Positions 17,260 through 25,659 are shown, counted from the first letter of the stretch. The stretch is 37,167 nt of DNA from Clostridia bacterium (GCA_017471945.1 JAFURH010000012.1:1-37167), one strand, 5' to 3'. The notes: a model not told the origin generated them from the sequence alone. Numbers and translations: made by a program.

Positions 17260-18363
17260 ATGAAAAACGCGTGTATCGTACTTCGGAATTGCAAAGAAAG
17301 CTTTTCCTCGCTCGATTTGTCCGCGACGGACGAATTTCTTGCCGGCGGCTTCGCTTTTGAAGAAACGCGCTTTTTAACGCAGTTCGACGACGCGCCTTTG
17401 AAAAAATGTCTCGCGGAATTTTCCGAACTTTACGAAAATATCCTTCTTCTCGTCGATAAATCGCTTTTGCAAGCGGCGGGGAAGATTTGCGAAGAACTGC
17501 TAAAAGGGGAGTTTTTCCAAGGCACGCCTTCGGGCTCGGGAATTTATTCCGCGGACGGAAAATCCTTGTTTTTGCTCTCGGCGGACGGCTCGGCAAACGG
17601 CGCGGGCTACGCGAAAGGCGTCTGCGTTCCTTATCTGCAAAAAAAATACGGTATCCGCACGGACAGAATGGTGATTCGGACGATCGGAGTAAACGACGGG
17701 CATATGCGCGAACTCATCGAAGAAGCGCGCCGCGTGAGCGAAGATAAGATACGCTTTCGAAGAACGCGCAAAAACGACGAGGATATCCTCGAAATCGTCT
17801 ACGACGACGGCGTTTCCAAAATGCTTACGGACGACGTTATGCGGCTTCTCGTGAACGGATTAGGGGAAAATCTCTACGCGCTCGACGACACTCCCATCGA
17901 AGAACGACTCGTGCAGCTTTTGAACCTTCGCGGCTATAAAATCAGCGTAGCCGAGTCTTTTACGGGCGGCGGCGTAGGCAAAAAAATCGTTTCCGTATCG
18001 GGCGCAAGTAAGGTCTATTTCGAAGGGATCAACGCCTATAACGAGCTTTCCAAGCAAAAGCGGCTCGGCGTTTCGGAATATACCTTAAAAACCGCGGGCG
18101 CGGCTTCGGAGCGAACGGCTTATGAAATGGCGGCAGGACTGATCTCCACGGGAGATTGTGATATTTCCGTTGCGACCACGGGGATTGCCGGTCCTTTATC
18201 GGACCGAACGGATTCGCCCGTCGGTCTTGCGTTTATTGCCGTAGGCGATAAAGAAAAAGTTTTCGTATATCGTTATAAATTCGACGGTACGAGAGAGGAG
18301 ATCACCGCAAAAGCCGTCAATTATGCGCTGTACCTCGCGTATAATCATTTGAAAAGGATATAA
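17260..18363 (+). CDS. cinA: CinA-family protein with intact amidohydrolase domain and degenerate N-terminal domain
   Basis: The C-terminal ~150 residues match nicotinamide-nucleotide amidohydrolase (PncC): AESFTGG (231-237), GASKVYFEGINAYNELSKQKRLGV, AASERTAYEMAAG and TTGIAGP. This enzyme salvages NMN to nicotinate mononucleotide. The N-terminal half should be a MoCF/COG1058 domain with GTELLLG and GGLGPTxDD motifs, but I find neither; only the KH-like linker region (about 130-200) is recognisable. The protein has 367 residues, below the usual ~415. cinA-recA adjacency is conserved in Bacillota. The likely activity is pyridine-nucleotide salvage; the N-terminal domain is probably structural only. 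Confidence 0.85.
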   Translation: MKNACIVLRNCKESFSSLDLSATDEFLAGGFAFEETRFLTQFDDAPLKKCLAEFSELYENILLLVDKSLLQAAGKICEELLKGEFFQGTPSGSGIYSADGKSLFLLSADGSANGAGYAKGVCVPYLQKKYGIRTDRMVIRTIGVNDGHMRELIEEARRVSEDKIRFRRTRKNDEDILEIVYDDGVSKMLTDDVMRLLVNGLGENLYALDDTPIEERLVQLLNLRGYKISVAESFTGGGVGKKIVSVSGASKVYFEGINAYNELSKQKRLGVSEYTLKTAGAASERTAYEMAAGLISTGDCDISVATTGIAGPLSDRTDSPVGLAFIAVGDKEKVFVYRYKFDGTREEITAKAVNYALYLAYNHLKRI

Positions 18364-18402
18364 AATAAGAATAGGAAAAAAATTAAACAGGAGTATACAG
18401 AT

Positions 18403-19437
18403 ATGGCGAAAGAAAAGAATACGGAAAAATTAAAGGCGCTCGACGCCGTGCTTTTGCAGATTGAAAAGCAATACGGCAAAGGCTCGATTATGCGCCTTGG
18501 CGACGAAGCGGGGCAGACGGAGATCGAAGTGATCCCTTCGGGGTGCTTAACGCTCGATTTGGCGCTTGGGATCGGCGGATTCCCCCGCGGCAGAATCATT
18601 GAAATTTACGGACCCGAATCTTCGGGTAAAACGACGGTTGCGCTCCACGCGATCGCGGAAGCGCAAAAAATGGGAGGCGTTGCGGCGTTTATCGACGCAG
18701 AGCACGCGCTCGATCCCATCTATGCGAAAAAACTCGGCGTAAACCTCGACGATCTTTACGTTTCTCAGCCCGACACGGGCGAGCAAGCGCTGGATATCAC
18801 GGACGCGCTCGTGAGAAGCTCGGCGGTGGATATTATCGTCGTGGACTCGGTTGCCGCGCTCACGCCGAAGGCGGAAATCGAAGGGGATATGGGCGACGCG
18901 CACGTCGGTTTGCAGGCGCGTTTGATGTCGAAAGCGCTTCGCGTTCTCACGCCCGTGATCAATAAATCCAAAACCTGCGTTATCTTTATCAACCAGCTCC
19001 GCGAAAAGGTCGGCGTAATGTTCGGCAACCCCGAAACGACGACGGGCGGTAAGGCGCTGAAATTCTACGCCAGCGTTCGTTTGGACGTAAGAAAAATGGA
19101 TACGCTGAAAGACAGCGAAGGCGCAATGGGAAACAGAACGAAAGCGAAGGTCGTGAAAAACAAGCTCGCGCCTCCTTTCAAGCAAGCGGAATTCGATATC
19201 GTGTTCGGCGAAGGGATCTCGCAGGAAGGCTGTATTATCGATATGGGCGTACAATACGATATTATCGAAAAGAGCGGCGCGTGGTTCAGCTATAAAGGCG
19301 ATAAGATCGCGCAGGGTAAAGAACGCCTTCGTCAATACCTCAAAGATAATCCCGAAGTACTCGCAGAGCTTGAAGAAAAGATCCGCGCGGCGGCAAAGGG
19401 CGAAGAGACGGAAGACGAAACAGTTCAAACGGAATGA
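18403..19437 (+). CDS. recA: Recombinase RecA
   Basis: A strand-exchange ATPase and LexA co-protease for homologous recombination and the SOS response. Walker A is GPESSGKT (70-77), Walker B is [13 protein letters not shown], the L2 region has [24 protein letters not shown], and the tail is acidic. The length of 344 residues is typical. An AGGAG site lies 10 bases upstream. I see no LexA (Cheo) box of the GAAC-N4-GTTC kind immediately upstream, so SOS control is not evident. It is separated from cinA by 39 bases and probably shares its transcript. Confidence 0.98.
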   Translation: MAKEKNTEKLKALDAVLLQIEKQYGKGSIMRLGDEAGQTEIEVIPSGCLTLDLALGIGGFPRGRIIEIYGPESSGKTTVALHAIAEAQKMGGVAAFIDAEHALDPIYAKKLGVNLDDLYVSQPDTGEQALDITDALVRSSAVDIIVVDSVAALTPKAEIEGDMGDAHVGLQARLMSKALRVLTPVINKSKTCVIFINQLREKVGVMFGNPETTTGGKALKFYASVRLDVRKMDTLKDSEGAMGNRTKAKVVKNKLAPPFKQAEFDIVFGEGISQEGCIIDMGVQYDIIEKSGAWFSYKGDKIAQGKERLRQYLKDNPEVLAELEEKIRAAAKGEETEDETVQTE

Positions 19438-19494
19438 TCTTTCTTTGTTGGATAATTTCAATGTTCCGTAGGGCAGATATGCGCGTAAGCTTAT

Positions 19495-19527
19495 AAAATA
19501 CGGAGCAGATTTTTGTTTCGTATTTTT
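19495..19527 (+). terminator. Terminator after recA
   Basis: AAAATACG (19495-19502) pairs with CGTATTTT (19519-19526) followed by T. A second small hairpin (AAAAGGCG/CGCTTTTT, 19528-19548) lies just before the next gene's ribosome site. Confidence 0.65.
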
Positions 19528-19560
19528 AAAAGGCGTCAGGCGCTTTTTAAGGAGTTGTTT

Positions 19561-20247
19561 ATGAAAAGTAAATTTTTAAAGTTTTTTGCGAGTGCGGCGC
19601 TTCTTTTTTGCTCGGTGTTTTGGATCGGAGGCTGTATGCAAATGAAATCGGAGGATTTTGAATTTACCCTGTTAGAAGACGGTACTTATTGTCTTACGGA
19701 AGTAAAAAAAACCTCTTTAACGAAAGTGGTCGTTCCTGAAAAATATGATGAAGTAAGCGTAACGGCTATTTCAGAAAAGGCCTTTTTGTTTTGTTATGGC
19801 TTAAAGACTTTGACGATTCCCGATACCGTGACAAAGATTGAGGAAGATGCGTTTTTTGATTGCAGCGAATTGGAAAACGTTACCGTTCCCGCTTTTGCGT
19901 GCGAATATCTTCCCAAAGGTTCGTTGAAAACTCTTGTAATTACAAGCGGAGAAATTCCAAGTAGCGCGTTTCATTATTGCGAAAATTTGACGACCGTGAC
20001 TATCGGTAATTCAGTTACGAGTATTGGAAATTATGCGTTTCAATACTGCGAAAAATTGACGACCGTGACGATCGGTAATTCGGTTACGAGTATTGGAAGT
20101 CAGGCGTTCAACTCCTGCGAAAACTTGAGTAATATACAATACGCCGGTACAATGGCGGAATGGCGAAAAGTTAAAACGGAGTATAGTTGGGCTGGTTATA
20201 TTAAAGCGACGTACGTGAAATGCACCGATGGACAGGTGCAAATATAA
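19561..20247 (+). CDS. BspA-type leucine-rich-repeat lipoprotein
   Basis: A predicted surface lipoprotein of 228 residues. A basic, hydrophobic signal ends in a lipobox-like IGGC (Cys at ~25). Successive LRR_5 (BspA/TpLRR) repeats of about 23 residues follow, of the form LTTVTIGNSVTSIGxxAFxxC. Two repeats are almost identical at the DNA level. I chose the ATG at 19561 because AAGGAG precedes it; the frame is open further upstream without a better site. BspA repeats generally mediate adhesion or protein binding; the partner is unknown. The gene is visibly AT-richer than its neighbours and is flanked by terminators, which suggests separate acquisition. Confidence 0.85.
   Translation: MKSKFLKFFASAALLFCSVFWIGGCMQMKSEDFEFTLLEDGTYCLTEVKKTSLTKVVVPEKYDEVSVTAISEKAFLFCYGLKTLTIPDTVTKIEEDAFFDCSELENVTVPAFACEYLPKGSLKTLVITSGEIPSSAFHYCENLTTVTIGNSVTSIGNYAFQYCEKLTTVTIGNSVTSIGSQAFNSCENLSNIQYAGTMAEWRKVKTEYSWAGYIKATYVKCTDGQVQI
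19978..20115 (+). repeat. Tandem 69-bp repeat encoding LRR units
   Basis: Units 19978-20046 and 20047-20115 encode CENLTTVTIG.. and CEKLTTVTIG.. and differ at few bases; a third, diverged unit starts at 20116. Repeats this similar can expand or contract by slippage or recombination. Confidence 0.85.
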
Positions 20248-20258
20248 AACGTTTAAGG

Positions 20259-20287
20259 AAAGCATCGACGAATAGACGGTGCTTTTT
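20259..20287 (+). terminator. Terminator after the LRR lipoprotein
   Basis: AAAGCATCG (20259-20267) pairs with CGGTGCTTT (20277-20285) with one wobble pair, then T residues. Confidence 0.8.
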
Positions 20288-20410
20288 AATTTTTTGTTTG
20301 GGGAAAAACGTGGGGATCGGAAAGGGACAGATGTCTTTAAGAAATCGGGAGTCGGTCGTATATTTTCATAAATATTTTGCGTAGATTGACAAGTTCTTTC
20401 TTTCAAACAA

Positions 20411-20439
20411 TTGACATTTTATTCGTTTTATTGTACAAT
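20411..20439 (+). promoter_or_regulatory. Sigma-A promoter for rny
   Basis: TTGACA (20411-20416), a 17-base spacer, then TACAAT (20434-20439). Another TTGACA occurs about 25 bases upstream without a matching -10. The leader to the rny ATG is about 100 bases. Confidence 0.85.
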
Positions 20440-20458
20440 AGTCGTAGATAGAATAAAT

Positions 20459-20496
20459 AACCAAGGTTGGTTGTATAAAAAACCGTTTATGCAACC
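20459..20496 (+). promoter_or_regulatory. Structured 5' leader of rny with two competing hairpins
   Basis: AACCAA/TTGGTT (20459-20464 and 20467-20472, two-base gap) overlaps a 10-bp stem GGTTGTATAA/TTATGCAACC (20469-20478 and 20487-20496, one wobble pair). The two stems share bases and cannot form together. There is no T tract, so this is not a simple terminator. Confidence 0.5.
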
Positions 20497-20547
20497 GCTA
20501 AAAGTATAGTTTTTATCAATTTCTAATTTTAATACAGGAGGCATCTT

Positions 20548-22167
20548 ATGAACAATGTTAATTTGAGCGTCCTGTTTCTCGCGGTAAGCGTTCCCGTAAT
20601 GCTCAGCATTATTTTCGGGTTGATTGCGGCGGTCGCACTTGCGGTGCTTTTCATTTTCCTTAACGGAAAAAGAAAGGCGGAAAAACAAGTGGGAAGCGCA
20701 AAACAGCTCGCTGAAAAAGTGCGTGAGAGCGCGGAAAAGGAAGCCGCTAAAATCATAGCGCAAGGCAAGGAGGACAGCAAGCGCGCTCTTAAAGAGGCGC
20801 TCCTCGAAGCAAAGGAACAGGACTTAAAATTAAGAAACGAATTCGAGCGTGAAACGAGGGACAAAAAGGCGGAGCTTCAACGTATGGAGCAACGTTTGAC
20901 TCAAAAAGAGGATTCGCTCGATAAGAAGATCGAGGCTGTGGAAGAGCAAAAGACCCATCTTTTGAAGCAGGAAGAAGAGGTCAAGCTCTTGCAGGCAAAG
21001 CTCAGTTCTCAGCACGAACTGATGATCCAAGAACTTGAAAAAGTCGCTCAGCTCACCCGCGACGAGGCGAAACGCCTTTTAACGGAAGAGATTCTCGACG
21101 AAACCCGCCACGAAGTGGCGGTGCAGGTTCGGAATATGGAACAGCTTGCAAAAGACGAAGCGGATATGAACGCGAAGAAGATCATTGCGCTCGCTATTCA
21201 AAAGAGCGCGGCGGATCAAGCTTCCGAGTTGACCGTTTCCGTCGTTCCGCTCCCGAGCGACGATATGAAAGCGCGTATTATCGGTCGTGAAGGCAGAAAT
21301 ATCCGCGCGCTGGAAAACGCGACGGGTATCGAGCTGATTATCGACGATACGCCTGAAGTGGTAATCTTGTCGGGCTTTGATCCCGTCCGTCGCGAAATCG
21401 CAAGAATTTCGCTTGAAAAACTTATCAACGACGGTAGAATCCACCCGACCCGTATCGAAGAAACGGTGGAAAAAGTGACCCGTGAGATCGATATGCAGAT
21501 CAAAGAAGCGGGCGAAGCGGCTGTTTTTGAAGCGGGTATCTTCGGGCTTCATCCCGAACTTATCAAGCTGATCGGCAGACTCAAATTCAGAACGAGCTAC
21601 GGTCAAAACGTTTATAAACATTCCGTGGAAGTATCGATGCTTGCAGGGCAGATGGCGGCAGAGCTCGGCTTAGACGTCAACTTTGCAAAGCGCGCAGGGC
21701 TTTTGCACGATATCGGTAAGGCGGTCGATCAGGAACAGGAAGGCACGCATATCCAGATCGGTGCGGATCTCGCGAAGAAATATAAGGAAAATCCGAATAT
21801 CGTCAACGCGATTATGGCGCACCACGGCGACGTAGAGCCCAAGACGGTAGAAGCCGTACTCATTCAGGCGGCGGACGCAATTTCGGGCGCTCGCCCCGGG
21901 GCAAGACGGGAAACGGGTACGAACTACGTCAAGCGTCTTGAAAAGCTCGAAGCGATCGCGGCGGGATTCCGCGGTGTGGAAAAGAGCTATGCGGTACAAG
22001 CGGGCAGAGAGGTTCGCGTAATCGTAAAACCCGAACAGGTAGACGACGCACAAGCGCTCTTCCTTGCGAAGGATATCGCGAAAAAGATCGAAACGGAGCT
22101 TGAATATCCCGGTCAGATCAAAGTCAACGTCATTCGTGAATTCCGTAGCGTAGAATACGCCAAATAA
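20548..22167 (+). CDS. rny: Ribonuclease Y
   Basis: A membrane-anchored endoribonuclease that starts mRNA decay in many Bacillota. Layout of the 539 residues: an N-terminal membrane helix (about 12-40), a charged coiled coil (about 45-200), a KH RNA-binding domain ([19 protein letters not shown]), an HD domain with [12 protein letters not shown] and AHHGDVEP metal-binding residues, and a C-terminal domain ending in [22 protein letters not shown] precedes the ATG. It is a single-gene unit with its own promoter and terminator. Confidence 0.97.
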   Translation: MNNVNLSVLFLAVSVPVMLSIIFGLIAAVALAVLFIFLNGKRKAEKQVGSAKQLAEKVRESAEKEAAKIIAQGKEDSKRALKEALLEAKEQDLKLRNEFERETRDKKAELQRMEQRLTQKEDSLDKKIEAVEEQKTHLLKQEEEVKLLQAKLSSQHELMIQELEKVAQLTRDEAKRLLTEEILDETRHEVAVQVRNMEQLAKDEADMNAKKIIALAIQKSAADQASELTVSVVPLPSDDMKARIIGREGRNIRALENATGIELIIDDTPEVVILSGFDPVRREIARISLEKLINDGRIHPTRIEETVEKVTREIDMQIKEAGEAAVFEAGIFGLHPELIKLIGRLKFRTSYGQNVYKHSVEVSMLAGQMAAELGLDVNFAKRAGLLHDIGKAVDQEQEGTHIQIGADLAKKYKENPNIVNAIMAHHGDVEPKTVEAVLIQAADAISGARPGARRETGTNYVKRLEKLEAIAAGFRGVEKSYAVQAGREVRVIVKPEQVDDAQALFLAKDIAKKIETELEYPGQIKVNVIREFRSVEYAK

Positions 22168-22178
22168 GAAAAAACGAA

Positions 22179-22217
22179 AAAACTCTCCCGAATCCGTCAA
22201 GGAATCGGGAGAGTTTT
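22179..22217 (+). terminator. Strong terminator after rny
   Basis: A 13-bp perfect stem AAAACTCTCCCGA/TCGGGAGAGTTTT closes a 13-base loop. An A-tract before and T-tract after could make it work on both strands. Confidence 0.9.
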
Positions 22218-22279
22218 CCGCTCACCGTAAGATAAAGGAAAAAGTTTAAAAAATTTTTTAAAAATACCCTATTTAAAGC

Positions 22280-22308
22280 TTGACATTTATTGCAAATTTA
22301 ACTATAAT
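22280..22308 (+). promoter_or_regulatory. Consensus promoter for tRNA-Thr
   Basis: TTGACA (22280-22285), 17 bases, TATAAT (22303-22308). The tRNA begins 33 bases downstream of the -10. Confidence 0.9.
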
Positions 22309-22341
22309 GTCATAGTAACGCTTTGCGTGAAAATTGAATAT

Positions 22342-22416
<75 letters not shown>

Positions 22417-22417
<1 letters not shown>

Positions 22418-22444
22418 AGGCACTCGCAAGGGTGTCTTTTTTTT
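22417..22444 (+). terminator. Terminator directly after tRNA-Thr
   Basis: A nine-pair stem (A417-A418-GGCACTC with GGGTGTC-TT) closes a GCAA loop and is followed by eight T residues. It starts at the last base of the CCA. Confidence 0.85.
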
Positions 22445-22575
22445 GTTTGCCTTGAAAGAACGGCGACGACCGAGGTCGCCATAAGGACGCTCGCAAGCTC
22501 GCTATTCCGTCGGGCAAAGCCCTCCTTACAAATCCGGCTAGTAGCTTTAAGATATTCTAAAGAGTGTCTTTTTTC
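22445..22575 (+). repeat. Echo of the tRNA-Thr 3' end plus a second terminator
   Basis: An 84-base spacer rich in short dyads (GGCGAC/GTCGCC near 22462; TAAGGA/TCCTTA enclosing a GGGC-AAA-GCCC hairpin) leads to an exact 18-base copy of the tRNA 3' region (CAAATCCGGCTAGTAGCT, 22529-22546; original 22397-22414). Colinear with the original, a second hairpin terminator (22549-22575) follows with the same 9-bp stem and 4-base loop geometry but a changed stem sequence. The copied segment lacks the 5' two-thirds of a tRNA and cannot fold as one. A long reading frame across this region is an artefact of the repeat. Confidence 0.8.
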
Positions 22576-22580
22576 TCTAT

Positions 22581-22610
22581 AAAAAAAATCCGCCGTGAGG
22601 CGGATCTTTT
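22581..22610 (-). terminator. Terminator of pyk (bidirectional)
   Basis: ATCCGCC/GGCGGAT around GTGA, with an A tract on the left that becomes a T tract on the minus strand, and TTTT on the right. It ends pyk and may also stop transcription from the tRNA side. Confidence 0.88.
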
Positions 22611-22624
22611 AGGTATCGCTTATT

Positions 22625-24031
22625 TCAAATTTTTTCTACGTTGATGAGGTTCGAGTTACCGCTCTTTCCGTTCGGCGTACCGCCTGTAATAACGATCGTG
22701 TCGCCCTTTTGCACGAGTCCGCTCTTTATCGCCGTTTTTTTAGCGAAATAAAAGAGAATATCGACGGAAGTATATTCTTCCGCGAGCGCGGGCAAAACGC
22801 CCCAACTGAGCGCTAATTTGCGGTAGGCGTGCAAGTCCGTCGTGATACCGATAATGTTGATGTTCGGACGGAATCTCGAAACCATTCGCGCCGTTGCGCC
22901 CGTACGCGTACAAACGACGATCGCGCTCGCGTTCAGATCCTTTGCGAGGGTCGCCGCCGAGTGCGATAACGCTTCGGAACTATTGTTGATGGAGAAATTG
23001 TCTATATATTGGATATATTGCACGTTGTTTTCGGCGCGCTGAACGATTTTCGACATCGCCGCGACGGATTCAACGGGGTATGTGCCCGCGGCGGTTTCGC
23101 CCGAAAGCATAACGGCGGAAGTACCGTCGTAAACGGCGTTTGCAACGTCGGAAATTTCCGCTCGCGTGGGACGGGGATTATAAATCATAGATTCCAACAT
23201 TTCCGTTGCCGTAATCACTCGTTTCCCGTGAATACGACATTCGTCGATGATATGCTTTTGCACGTCGGGAAGCTCTTCGAACGGAATTTCCACGCCAAGG
23301 TCTCCGCGCGCGACCATAATGCCGTCGCATACCTCCATAATTTCAAGGAGGTTTTTAACGCCCGCGCGGTTTTCGATCTTCGCGATCAGGTCGATATGTT
23401 TGCCGCCGTGTTCCGCGAGGAAGTTTCTCGCGTCGAGCACGTCTTGCGCTTTGGAAACGAAAGAAAGGGCTACGAAATCCACGTCCTGCTCAATGCCGAA
23501 TAATAAATCCGCTTTGTCTTGTTCCGATAAAAATTCGAGGTGAAGTTCTTTATCGGGGAAAAACATCGATTTACGGTTGGAAATAACGCCCCCGATCTCC
23601 ACGACGCAGTTCACGCAAGGTTTTTCCACGCTGACGACGCGAAAAACGACGAGTCCGTTGTTCAAAAGGATTTTATCGCCTGCGGTCAAATCGTCGCAAA
23701 TACCCGCATAAGAAACGCTTACCTTAGAGATATCGCCTTCCACGTCCTCCGTCGTAAAACAGAACGGATCGCCTTCGTTCAACTCTATTTTTCCGTCTTT
23801 AAAGGTCTTGATGCGGAATTCCGGACCTTTCGTGTCGAGGAGAATAGGCAGGGGGATTTGCTTTTCTTCCCGTACTTCCTTGATCAGTCGGATCTTTTTT
23901 GCGTGATCCTCGTGCGCGCCGTGAGAAAAATTCAGTCGCGCAACGTTCATACCCGCATCCGCCATCGCGGAAATAACCTTTTTGGATTCGCTCGCAGGGC
24001 CGAGCGTACAAATAATTTTCGTCTTTTTCAT
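22625..24031 (-). CDS. pyk: Pyruvate kinase
   Basis: Converts PEP and ADP to pyruvate and ATP in the last step of glycolysis. The 468 residues include the N-terminal KTKIICTLGPAS, LDTKGPEFR, the active-site signature LIAKIENRAGV, MVARGDLGVEIP and TATEMLESM. It has the short architecture (like E. coli PykF) without the extra C-terminal PEP-utiliser-like domain found in the Bacillus enzyme. A GGGAG site lies seven bases before the ATG. It is transcribed divergently from rnpB. Confidence 0.97.
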   Translation of the reverse strand: MKKTKIICTLGPASESKKVISAMADAGMNVARLNFSHGAHEDHAKKIRLIKEVREEKQIPLPILLDTKGPEFRIKTFKDGKIELNEGDPFCFTTEDVEGDISKVSVSYAGICDDLTAGDKILLNNGLVVFRVVSVEKPCVNCVVEIGGVISNRKSMFFPDKELHLEFLSEQDKADLLFGIEQDVDFVALSFVSKAQDVLDARNFLAEHGGKHIDLIAKIENRAGVKNLLEIMEVCDGIMVARGDLGVEIPFEELPDVQKHIIDECRIHGKRVITATEMLESMIYNPRPTRAEISDVANAVYDGTSAVMLSGETAAGTYPVESVAAMSKIVQRAENNVQYIQYIDNFSINNSSEALSHSAATLAKDLNASAIVVCTRTGATARMVSRFRPNINIIGITTDLHAYRKLALSWGVLPALAEEYTSVDILFYFAKKTAIKSGLVQKGDTIVITGGTPNGKSGNSNLINVEKI

Positions 24032-24095
24032 AAACAGCTCCCGAAAAAATACTAAAATAGAATTTTTTATATAAAAAATTTAAAAAACTGCACCT

Positions 24096-24124
24096 ATTTT
24101 AACATTTTTTCGAAAAAAAAGCAA
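24096..24124 (-). promoter_or_regulatory. Promoter for pyk
   Basis: On the minus strand TTGCTT (24119-24124), a 17-base spacer and TAAAAT (24096-24101) with an upstream TGn. Confidence 0.7.
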
Positions 24125-24153
24125 CGGAATCAGGTGCATTTTTTCAAAGAAAG

Positions 24154-24162
24154 TGCTATAAT
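24154..24162 (+). promoter_or_regulatory. Extended -10 promoter for RNase P RNA
   Basis: TGCTATAAT is a perfect extended -10; the -35 is weak. The predicted start (about 24169-24170) coincides with the first base of the RNA's P1 helix. Confidence 0.75.
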
Positions 24163-24169
24163 ATAAAAA

Positions 24170-24519
24170 GATTTGAGTTTGTTATACGGTCGCGGTGCTT
24201 TTTTAGCAATGAGGAAAGTCCGAGCTGCATAGGACAGGGTGCCTGATAACGTCAGGTGAAGGCGACTTCAAGGAAAGTGCAACAGAAATAAACCGCAAAA
24301 GCTTTGCTTTTGTAAGGATGGAAAGGCGAGGTAAGAGCTCACCGATACCGTGGTAACACGGTATGCAATGTAAACCCCACCCGCTGCAAGATTGGGCGTC
24401 CGTCAATAGGGCTGTCCGTCCGACGGAACGCCGTGAATATCGCTTGAGCTTATCGGTGACGGTAAGCCTAGATAGATGGCCGTACACGACAGAACTCGGC
24501 TTACAGACAGACTCAAATC
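24170..24519 (+). ncRNA. rnpB: RNase P RNA (catalytic RNA subunit)
   Basis: This ribozyme matures tRNA 5' ends. Conserved core elements are present in order: GAGGAAAGTCCGAGCT (CR-I side), ACAGGGTGCCTGATAACG, GAAAGTGCAACAGAAA and, near the 3' end, GACAGAACTCGGCTTAC. The 5' segment GATTTGAGTTTGT (24170-24182) pairs with ACAGACTCAAATC (24507-24519) to make a 13-bp P1 helix, which sets the ends. Protein-like frames across it are incidental. Confidence 0.96.
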
Positions 24520-24525
24520 CCTTGA

Positions 24526-24563
24526 AAATAAAAGGCTTCCCGTTATTTTGCGGGGGCTTTTTT
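24526..24563 (+). terminator. Terminator after rnpB
   Basis: AAAAG..CCCG pairs with CGGG..CTTTT with an internal bulge, then a T run. Confidence 0.7.
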
Positions 24564-24571
24564 ATTGTTAT

Positions 24572-24634
24572 TATGCCACGCATAATACCTATGTGGCGCA
24601 TAATATGTCACGCGTAATACCTATGTCTGACATA
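24572..24634 (+). repeat. Two tandem dyads with a shared loop upstream of sigK
   Basis: CACGCATAATACCTATGT (24577-24594) and CACGCGTAATACCTATGT (24609-24626) are direct repeats with one mismatch. Each lies in a dyad with a different stem: GCCAC/GTGGC (24575-24579 and 24593-24597) and a perfect TATGTCA/TGACATA (24604-24610 and 24628-24634). A third CGCATAATA lies between (24597-24605). No coding role or promoter boxes are evident, and the position about 95-155 bases before sigK suggests operator sites or an RNA element. Confidence 0.55.
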
Positions 24635-24728
24635 GAGAAGTGCAAAAGAAAAAGAATTTTGCAAAAAATGACGAATAGTACAAACTTTGCAAGGCATACG
24701 ATAGAGCAAAAGAAAAGAGGTGAAGCGT

Positions 24729-25430
24729 ATGTTTTTGGATTTTTTGTGGGCGATAATCGGCAAGATCGTCTTTTTTACGGGAGCAATAACGGGAAAGAAC
24801 TCTTTTCCCAAGCCCCTTTCGAAGGAAGAAGAGGAAAAGTATCTCGCGCTCGTAGCCGAGGGGGATAAACAGGCGAAGGAAATACTGATCAAGCACAATA
24901 TGCGACTCGTGGCGCATATCGTTAAAAAATACACGGGCGCGGCGGAAACGGACGATCTTTTATCCGTCGGAAGTATCGGACTTATCAAGGCGATCGGCAC
25001 GTATCGCCAAGGACGCGGCACGACGCTCGCCACCTACACGGCGCGGTGTATCGAAAATGAAATTTTAATGCTGATCCGCTCCAATAAAAAGCATAAAAAC
25101 ACGATGTCTTTGTCCGATCCCGTCGGCACGGATAAAGACGGAAACGAGCTCACGCTGATGGACCTTTTGTTTGAAAAGGAGGACGACGTATTCGACAAAG
25201 TCGAAAAGTCTGTCCAAAGGGAAAAATTGCTCGCCCAGATCGAAAAGATTTTAAGCGATCGGGAGTATAAAGTGCTGTGTTTGCGCTACGCGTTAAAAGG
25301 GGGGATTCCCTTGCCGCAACGCGAGGTCGCCACGGTAATGAAGATTTCGCGATCCTACATTTCACGCATTGAAAAGCGCGCGGTGGAGCGACTCCGAAAA
25401 CATCTTCGCGCAGAGGATTTTTTTGAATAA
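24729..25430 (+). CDS. sigK: Sporulation sigma factor, pro-sigma-K type
   Basis: A sigma-70-family factor of 233 residues. Its N-terminal ~20 residues are hydrophobic (MFLDFLWAIIGKIVFFTGAITG) and precede NSFPKPLS, just like the membrane-binding pro-sequence of pro-sigma-K, which is removed by SpoIVFB-type proteolysis. Region 2 reads LIKHNMRLVAHIVKKYTGAAETDDLLSVGSIGLIKAI with ARCIENEILM; region 4 has the helix-turn-helix PQREVATVMKISRSYISRIEKRA. I chose ATG 24729 because AGAGGTGA lies five bases upstream; a GTG at 24720 is part of that site. The gene is uninterrupted, unlike the B. subtilis form split by skin. Sigma-E is the closest alternative, but the GTDKDGNELTLMDLL segment favours sigma-K. 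Confidence 0.9.
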   Translation: MFLDFLWAIIGKIVFFTGAITGKNSFPKPLSKEEEEKYLALVAEGDKQAKEILIKHNMRLVAHIVKKYTGAAETDDLLSVGSIGLIKAIGTYRQGRGTTLATYTARCIENEILMLIRSNKKHKNTMSLSDPVGTDKDGNELTLMDLLFEKEDDVFDKVEKSVQREKLLAQIEKILSDREYKVLCLRYALKGGIPLPQREVATVMKISRSYISRIEKRAVERLRKHLRAEDFFE

Positions 25431-25453
25431 TTTCTCGTACAACAACGATAATC

Positions 25454-25476
25454 AAGCGCGCCGAAGGGCGCGTTTT
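25454..25476 (+). terminator. Terminator after sigK
   Basis: AAGCGCGCC pairs with GGCGCGTTT around GAAG, followed by a short T run. Confidence 0.75.
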
Positions 25477-25551
25477 CCTTACGTTTTTCTTGTCTGATAG
25501 AAAAAAAGGGGAAAATTTCCTAAAAAACCCTCGAAAAAGGGGTTCGCGCAC

Positions 25552-25580
25552 TTGAAAATTTTTTTCGAATGTGTTATACT
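25552..25580 (+). promoter_or_regulatory. Extended -10 promoter for the scaffold-like/GGGTGRT operon
   Basis: TTGAAA (25552-25557), a 17-base spacer, then TATACT (25575-25580) with TGT before it. The leader of ~70 bases holds no riboswitch I recognise; an A5-TAA-T5 dyad lies just before the GGAGG. Confidence 0.8.
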
Positions 25581-25659
25581 ATATTCGGCTCGTTGCGGTT
25601 TGGACAAGCGACCGTACGGCTCAAAACTTGAGAAAAAATAATTTTTGGAGGAATTCGTA

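Noticed and set aside
18364-18402. LexA box upstream of recA
   Set aside because: No GAAC-N4-GTTC-like dyad is present in the short intergenic gap.
24203-24617. ORFs on both strands over RNase P RNA
   Set aside because: The conserved RNase P core and a 13-bp P1 helix explain this sequence; no ribosome site or family match.
24572-24634. Possible CRISPR-like array
   Set aside because: Only two 18-base units with a 14-base gap; no array of equal spacers and no cas genes.
25587-25645. Riboswitch or T-box in the leader of the scaffold-like/GGGTGRT operon
   Set aside because: The leader is only about 60-70 bases and matches no conserved riboswitch core I know; no terminator/antiterminator pair is visible.
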